Shown: piece after piece, positions 56,766-64,000 of the stretch
Layout of the letters: each line of letters opens with the position of its first letter
How positions within the stretch are numbered: position 1 is the stretch's first letter
Origin: Limnoperna fortunei
Taxonomy: Eukaryota; Mollusca; Bivalvia; Mytilida; Modiolidae
Length of the DNA stretch: 64,000 bases
Direction: 5' to 3'
Assembly (NCBI GenBank): GCA_944474755.1
Contig: OX104124.1
Span: 4,862,437-4,926,436 of the forward strand
Notes under the pieces: generated by a model
The model's database searches: none
The model's input: the letters and a program-made list of their open reading frames with translations, nothing else
What the model was told of the DNA's origin: nothing
Position numbers and translations under genes: made by a program

Positions 56766-59700
56766 CAGTTCTTGCACCCGTTAACGCAACACCTTTACTA
56801 ATTGATAACTGATTGCTAACGGATTTTGGAACGTTGGCGGATCGCTGACTGATTGATGACCAAAACATCCGTCCAAAATTATTAATCGGTCATTTCCTTG
56901 GTAACGTAACCGATCAGTCCAATCAGTGCGATCCAGAATCCGTCATTTATTTATATGCATAAATCGGTCTGTTTATTTGTGGATACGTATAACTTAATCA
57001 TTTGAAGATGAAACGAATTCTGCGTCGTTAGTATATTATATATGCATTTATAATAATAAACGCAAGTATTTAAAAGAATAGTTAATACAAATGTCTCGAA
57101 AAAAAATGAAAACTAACAAATTTAATGAAAAATTAAAAAAAAAAACAAAAACAAAAGCAAACAAAACGACTCTTTTATTTATATTATATAATTAAGCAAA
57201 TTTCTTTATGGCAGGACATCTATTCGGGTAGAGTCCTATAAGTCTTCAAAGAATCCGTTCGATTTAACGCTTATCAGTAGCGATGGAGTATATATATTTT
57301 TTTCGTAATTCATTATTGATCCTCTGTTTTATTTCCGCGACTCGTGAATTCGGCGTCTTTATGTGTCCTATTACACGTCTATTTTTTCTCTTAAATATTG
57401 TGTTGTTCCGCCCTCCCACTCAGTAACAGATTTATTTCACATTTAGCAGAAAAGTCCTTACTTTTACAGACATCATTTTACATGCAGTTAAAAAAACAAG
57501 TTACTTAAATTTATGCGTGCATGTTTTTATGTAGTTAACAACATTTTTGGTCACCCATTTTTCAATCAAATTATAAAACTGTTATGTATAAACAGTTGTT
57601 GAACTGTTAAACAAATATTGTTAAACAAAACATATTGTTTACTAAACATAAAGTTGAAAATATTGTAAAATATAAAGCGATAATTGTCAAAAGTTTTATT
57701 TGACATGCAGTAAACGTAGTTAGAGACGTATGCTTACAATTACACCGGATTGTTTGATTGTTTAGGGTTTTCAGCAACATATCAGTTATTTCATGACATC
57801 CAGTGTTTTTATTGGTGGTGGGGTCGGAGGAAGCCGGAGTACATTTCTACTAAACTAAGTTGGAGTCGGGCATACCTTTCCTGCAGTTATTTGCAAATCC
57901 GCAACTTTTTCACATGCATGTGATAAATAGTCGATTTCTAACCAATCAGGCAACGAGGCCCGAATAGTCTACGAATACTGCAGTTAAGCATACAAAATGT
58001 GTTAGACACGTTTTTTATGGTACGAAATAGTTTTTTTTTAGTTTAAACATTGTCATTACAGCCGTATCGATAAAACAGAACCTTTTCAAAACTTTAAAAG
58101 AGCGTCCTTCAATTTGAATAATAATAATAATAATTGCATTGATTGATTGATTGATTGGATGTTTGCTTTACGTACCCACAAGCAGTATTTCAGCTTTATT
58201 CAAGACGAAAACAAATTTAATACCAATCAATTAGCGAAAGATGGACCGAAGGGAAAACATTTTGAATGCCACTGGGCAAATATTGGGTATGGGTAGGGGC
58301 GGAAAAATTACCTTTCTGTGCCTATTTTTTTAAATCTAAAGGGATGCAAATTGAGCAAATTGAGTGGCAATCTCAGAACACGTCATCCACTATGGTCCTC
58401 GGCACGGCTTTTCCGTATTATGACAAACCCCGATCCCGAGAAGTCATATCCTATCCGCTACCTTTGGACACGCTTGGCAGTTATGTGAACCCTAGTAACT
58501 TATTTCAAATACTCTCGATTTACAAGGAAAACATTTATTCTTATATCTCATTAAATATCGAACGCCTATAACAGTCATCGACAAAAAACAAAACATTAAT
58601 TAAAATATCATTTTCCATGAACGTCAGCTATTTATGATTTCTTTAGAGTAAACGAAAAATTATAGTACAAAACGTATCTTTAATAAAATTCGTTTTATGT
58701 TTCAAAAACTCGTAGAATATTTACAAATCTTATTTAATTATTACAAAATAGATAACAAAAAGGCGTTTACAATATTAAAGGTATTTCGCCTTTGATATTT
58801 TATTAAACGACATTTCGAAATTGTACCGTCAAGAATGCGATAAACAGGATTAATTTCATCTTACGCTTACATGTTTGCATCCTTATCTTGGAAATGTCTA
58901 TATACAAGCCTGTTTGGTAGTAAATTCTTTATTTGAGATTAAACTCTTGTAAATTCATGTGATATGAAACAATGAATAGAATATACAATAGATGTTTCCG
59001 CTTTTGTCATAATTCTTTTTTAGTATTAACCCGGAATTCTAAGGAATTGAGGCACAGAAAAAATCGTTTTAAGCGTTTATAATAAAAGAGACTCGACCTC
59101 GGTTGTTAAGGTAGCAGTAATTCACTATTGATCACCGAGGTTGTCTGTTCGACTCCTGCAGCGGGATTATGTGCTCGACTCATCACTAAATTTGGAGAGC
59201 ACAAGTTGTCCTCTCGAAGGTCGATGGTTTCGCTTGGTACTCCAACTCTTCATTAATATGGTGTTTAACAAACTTCAAACGAATATACATCCAAATAATT
59301 CTAACACGAAAGCGCAAAGTAAAAAGTTATGATTACGCCTTCATGTTTTTCGTCTTTTTACGCTCTAACCTTATTAGACGAATACCAGTCTGAGGTATAC
59401 CTAGGCACATGAGGTCAAATATTTTTTGAAGTCATCGTTTTTTTTATTCAGTTTTTTTAATTATTTGTTTTTAAATGAAATGACAATATGTGATGTTTAT
59501 ATTCCCTTACAAATGCGTTTGTTATAGATTGGGGGAATTTCTATTGATATCATTTATAACTTTGGACTAGTTTAAGCCTTATGTTTAATATTTCGAAATG
59601 TTTCACTCGCAAATATTAGAAGTATAAAAATGTCAACTGTTATTTCCTCATTGATGGATCGTTTTACCTAATAATAAGACTAAAACTGGTCTAAAGTTAT

Positions 59701-62700
59701 TAATAAAAAAAATGAATTTTACTAATACATCTGTGACGAAATAAAAACATTACATAGTGTAATTTTATTAACAAAATAATTAAAACAAAGTAAATTTAAA
59801 AACGCACACACACAATGACTTTAAAAAATGCATCTAGCGTGCCAAGGTGCACGTCCGTATTTTGAAAGCGGAAAACGTCCAGTCTAAAGTTATAAACAAT
59901 AAATGGAAATCCCCCCCACCCACCCCCCGAAAAAATCTATCACTAATGCATCTTTGACGGAATATAAACATCACATAGTGTCATTTTGTTAAAAAAATTA
60001 TTTAAAAAGTAACGAAAAAAACCACACACACAATAAATTAAAAAAAAATTGACCTCGCATGCCAAGGCGTACATCTCGTATTTGTCTTCAAAAAGTTTTA
60101 AAGCAGAAAAAGCGAGAAACACGAAAAACGTGAAGGCGAAATCGTAACATTTTTCACTTCGCCTTTTTGAGTTAGCATTGTATGTTTGTTTGAAGTTTGT
60201 TTAACACTATTTAAAAAAAATTATATTAGTTAATATAATATGACGTTGAGTGTTTATTGGGAAGAGCTGGAGTACCCAACGAAACAGCAAACCTTCGACA
60301 GGAAAACTGATACTCTTGCAAACTTATAGGGATTATTCGAGCACACCATCTCGTTGTAAGGATCGAACAGACAACTTGGTGATCGATAATAGGTTACTGC
60401 TACCTTAACCTCCGAGGTCGAGGTTTTTTATTGTAAACGCTTAAAAAGGTCATTTGTCGTGGTTTGATAAGTTTTTTTCTTTGCCACACTTCCTATGAAT
60501 TCCGGTGTATAATACTGAATGAGATTAACGACAAAAGCGAAAACATCTATTTATATACTTTATTAACTACACCATATTGTCACATGAATTTTCACAGAAT
60601 TAAATAAAGAATAAACTTATGTTCCACAGTTCCCGCGAATTACGCTGTATAATACTGAATAAGATTTACGACAAAAGCGAAAACATCTATTTATATATTT
60701 TATTCACTATCTCCGTGTGTAACATGAATTTACACAGAATTAAATCTCAAATAAATAATAAACTACTGTGACACAATTCCTAAGAATTCCGGTGTACAAT
60801 ACTGAATAAGATCTACGAGAAAAGCGAAAACATCTATTTATATATTGTATTCACTATCTCATTGTGTCACATGAATTTACACAGAATTAAATCTCAAATA
60901 AAGATAAAACTTCTAACCGCGTTTGTATATCGAAGCTTATGAGTTTAATATGCGAACATGTAAGCGTATTGCGAAAATCAATTCTGCTTTCGCTTTTTAG
61001 CCATCGCAGTTTGTTTATTTTACGATGTCTGTTAAAATCATTCCACAGTTAATGATATATAAGTATAAATGGTTTCCTTTAAATTCGGAAGTACTTAAAT
61101 TAGTTACTAGATTTAACAGAGATACCCAGCGCTGGCGGACATGGGATGTCCTCTCGTTTTTTTCGTTTTTTTTTGGGGGGGTGGTGGTTCAGGTCATATT
61201 AAAATTGCCACGAACCATAGTGACATGTTAAGTGAGTGTCACGCTCCTTGCACGAAAAAAAGTAAATCGTACGCCCCAACCCATACGCCATATTTTTAAG
61301 TGGAATTAAAAATTGCCATTTTGTCCATCTTTCTCTAATTGATTGAAAGAGCCGAGTGGTAATGTTAGTTCATCAACTATTGATCGCGTGGTCTGTCAAC
61401 ACAGAGGTTTCGGGTTCGAATCTCACTGCGGGTAGGGTGCACTCGACTTAATTGAAAGGGAGCCAGTTTTCCTACTGGAGGTCGGGGGTTTTATCCGGGT
61501 ACTCCGGCTTCCTCCTCAAACAAAAACTGGACGCCATGATATAGATAAAAATTGCCGAAGGTGTATTAAACAATATTTAAACAAGCAAACAAATCTAATT
61601 GATTTATTTTGAACTTATTCTCGTCACGAATAAAGCTGAAATACTCTCGCTGAAAGAAAAGCAAACAATCAATCAATACAAGAAGTTATTGTTTAAATTG
61701 AATGACACTCTTTAAAAGGACAAGTTTTCAAAAGGTTCTGTTACATCGATATGACACTGTAATGACAATGTTAAGACGAAAAGAATTAATGACGTTTTGT
61801 TAAAAAAATTACTATTTCGTACTGAAACACGTGTTTATCTGCAACACATTTTTACGCTTAACATTAGTATTCGCAGATAATTTTCTCCGGCGTTATTGAG
61901 GCCTAGGTGGCTGATTGGTTAGTCATCTACTAGTTATCACATGCCTGTCAACAAGTTGCGGATTTTCGAACGACTGCAGATAGGGTGCGCCCGGCACCAC
62001 TTTATTGACAAAAGACTGTCGGTTATAACCTGTACTCCGGCTTTCTCCCACCCTACCCAATAAAAATGGACGCCGTGAAACAAATGGAACAATCCAGCGT
62101 AATTGTATGAATATTTTTTAAACAACTTTTATTGCCTGTCCAATAAACTTGCGACAGGAATCGCTGTATATTTTACAACACAACTTTTTGTTCAGTAAAC
62201 AATGCGTTTTGATAGACAATTATTGTTTAACAGTTCAACAATTGCTATACACAGTTTTATAATTTTATTTAAAATGTTGTAGACTAATAAAAAACACCCA
62301 GACATACATTTAAGTAACTAATAATGAGTCAAAAAGAGGCCACGTTCTTTCCTAAATGTGAAATAAATCTGTTACTGATTGGGGGAGTCGGGTCGGCTTA
62401 ATATATGACAAAAAATATAGATGTAACAGGTCGCAAAAAATAAAATAGTCACGGGAATAAAAAAGAGTATCAATAACATCTTACAAAAAAAAACCATTTA
62501 CCTCGTCGCTACTGATGTGCCTTAAATAGAAGTTTTTTTGAAGGTTTACAGGACTCGGTTCGCAGATATGTCGTGTTTTAAAGAAATGTGCTAAATAATA
62601 TAATATAAAGAATTTTTTTTCTTTAAATATGTTTATTTATTCATTTAGAACGAGACATTGTATTAACACTTCTTTTGAACGCATGTTTTTATTTTATTAT

Positions 62701-62997
62701 AAAAATGGTATATTAAATGCATATATTATATACAAATGACGCAGAATCCGTTTTATCTTTAAATTATTAATTTATACGAATCCGTCAATAAACTAACCGA
62801 TTTGTGCATATAATTAGATGACGGATTCTGGATAGCACTAATTGGACTGAGCGCAGTGTTTGCTGACGGTTACCAAGGTAATGACGGATTCATAATTTTG
62901 GACGGATGTAGTCATCATCAATCCGTCAGTGTTCCAAAATCCGTCAGCAATCAGTTATCAATCAGTCAAAGTGTTGCGTTTACAGGTGCAAGTACTG
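56766..62997. mobile_element. 6.2-kb near-palindromic A'/B' assembly
   Basis: Left arm A' (56766 to about 59588) and right arm B' (about 59589-62997) are inverted copies of the same TIR element. The outer ends, CAGTTCTTGCACCCG and GGTGCAAGTACTG, are both intact and bordered by TA. Compared with the assembly at 8240-16545, the centre (10054-13108 there: both inner ends, 2.5 kb of host DNA and the LRR exon) is missing. The arms meet at GCCTTATGTTTAATATTTCG. A' retains about 1 kb of outer sequence that A has lost. The ORFs at 58266-58571, 59141-59332, 61025-61231 and 62856-63068 lie inside and show no domain. Confidence 0.82.
61345..61593 (+). mobile_element. SINE inside B' (paralogue of 14881-15130)
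   Basis: It has the same insertion point and the same TCTAATTGATT duplication (61334-61344 and 61594-61604) as the SINE in element B, with a box B of GGTTCGAATCTC. It was already present before the assemblies were duplicated. Left arm A' lacks it. Confidence 0.85.
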
Positions 62998-63239
62998 TAG
63001 CTAGAGTATACCGGAAATCAATTCCATATAAAGCTGCTGCCAAACAACCTTATGGTGTATGTTCATAAGGGTTCAAACTTCTTTCACTATGGCTAATTTG
63101 AAATAGTACGTAAAAAGCTTTCCCTTGTTGCAGGCTTTTATTTCTGCCTTTTTGCACATTAGGTTAGTGATTAATGTATTTCCAATGTGTATTTTGAAAA
63201 AACTGTTCAGATTTGCTCGTTACCGAGCTTCAAACAAAT

Positions 63240-63685
63240 GGAAAATTTGCATCATTTGCGATTTTGATACACTGAGTAACTCCATTCTAGTGAATAATTG
63301 CAGAATACCTCAAGAAGCTTCTGTAATGTTTTCAGGCCGATTGCTAATGGCGCGGGAGAAACATCTAAAGCCGGGTTGCGACGATTAATATTTCTGAGAT
63401 ATGCGGCAACATGATGACTCTAGCTTTTAGGTAGTTTATGAAGTAAAGTGTATATAAGAAGACGGACAAAATTGTGCCTTGAAGAACACATTGTCTAACT
63501 TGGAACCTTACTGATTCAGTACCTTTCATCATCACGGCACATTCAGTGGTTACCAAGGAGTCGAATAATTCCTTTAATCCGAAGTGTTTTAAGTTTAAAA
63601 ATAAGGCCCATGCGCTTGCTTGATATCTAAAAACGCTATAAATACAATGGACAGACAATGTTAAATGTTCAACGACAGACCACAC
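63240..63685 (-). pseudogene. Non-LTR reverse-transcriptase relic (copy 2)
   Basis: Paralogue of the relic at 16822-17234. The minus strand reads SVFRYQASAWALFLNLKHFG, LKELFDSLVTTECAVMMKG and VRQCVLQGTILSVFLYTLYF. It keeps the QG..LS region of a non-LTR palm and runs a little further in one frame than copy 1. The frame then shifts and the Y-A-D-D region is not intact. It is dead. Confidence 0.65.
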
Positions 63686-64000
63686 TACTTCAGATAATGC
63701 ACAGTTAATATTTCATTGTTTATATATTCGCGGATTTCCTTTACTTTGTGCATGAGTTCATATCTGCATTTTTTAATAAATAAAAGGTATTCCAACTAAT
63801 GGCATCACGTTTTGCAAATGCCAGACATAATGAAGTGAAAACGCTGTGGCGTGATTAATCCAAGTTCCAAATTGTTAGCTCGCGTATACTAGATCTTGCG
63901 AAGATATTCTGAATTGCTAGATGCACCGTTTGTACGTTACCTTAAACATTCTCTTTTGATATGTCATCTTATACGGTTTTCAATATACATGTGCTGGGTT
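63686..64000. other. End of the duplicated flank
   Basis: Matches about 17245-17575 in the first copy. No gene is seen. The duplication continues past the window edge. Confidence 0.7.

Noticed and set aside
58266..58571. 101-codon ORF with a paralogous ORF at 8818-9036
   Set aside because: Both lie in the transposon arm. The frame is shortened in the other copy and differences do not favour synonymous sites. No transposase motif is present.

Overview
This is an AT-rich eukaryotic nuclear window, most likely from a bivalve mollusc and probably a mussel. Three things point there: very long introns packed with repeats, tRNA-derived SINEs ending in the 'GGTACTCCGGCTTCC' and 'GGCGTTAAACA' blocks familiar from bivalves, and repeated copies of an 'ACGTCAGACGCGC...ACTCATCAG' repeat. 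The species call rests on remembered repeat vocabulary, not on a search. Nothing bacterial, viral or CRISPR-like was seen. Nearly all long ORFs are accidental; real coding sequence lies in short exons and dead retroelements.

The one clear host gene is on the minus strand from about 25.45 kb down past the left edge. Its visible exons are two canonical 72-nt leucine-rich-repeat exons (25383-25454 and 11822-11893, phase 2-2), an LRR C-terminal cap exon (7602-7747, phase 2-1) and three small Thr-rich stalk exons (5568-5630, 2455-2520, 1162-1224, all phase 1-1). All splice sites and phases agree, so these six join in frame. The product would be a secreted or membrane LRR protein with a mucin-like stalk. 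The signal peptide and N-terminal repeats, and any membrane segment or cytoplasmic tail, are outside the window or not found. Two of the stalk exons are copies of each other made by a tandem duplication of about 4.4 kb (1-3010 and 4410-7190).

Between the LRR exons lies the most interesting structure. Two inverted copies (A, ending at 10374; B, 12881-16545) of a large TIR element, bordered by TA and ending in CAGTACTTG, face each other across 2.5 kb of host DNA that holds the 11.8-kb LRR exon. A second copy of the assembly, at 56766-62997, has lost the middle and become a 6.2-kb near-palindrome. It keeps the outer end of A, which the first copy has lost. Together the two copies show A inserted at a TA inside a SINE. 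Both copies of B share the same right flank, which carries a dead non-LTR reverse transcriptase.

From 18.2 to 39 kb a segmental duplication (18215-23400 and 33835-39015) carries dead Penelope-type or LINE-type reverse transcriptase pieces. Between its copies sits a very recent, gap-free 2890-bp duplication (25490-28379 and 29791-32680). From 39 to 48 kb lie a tyrosine-recombinase C-terminal exon and its truncated copy, a non-LTR 3' end, a BEL/Pao gag relic, a SINE, fragments of an uncharacterised multicopy family and a BEL/Pao reverse-transcriptase relic. From 48 to 56 kb the DNA is mostly featureless apart from small foldback or MITE-like elements. The window is best read as introns and flanks of one LRR gene, reshaped repeatedly by transposons and segmental duplication.
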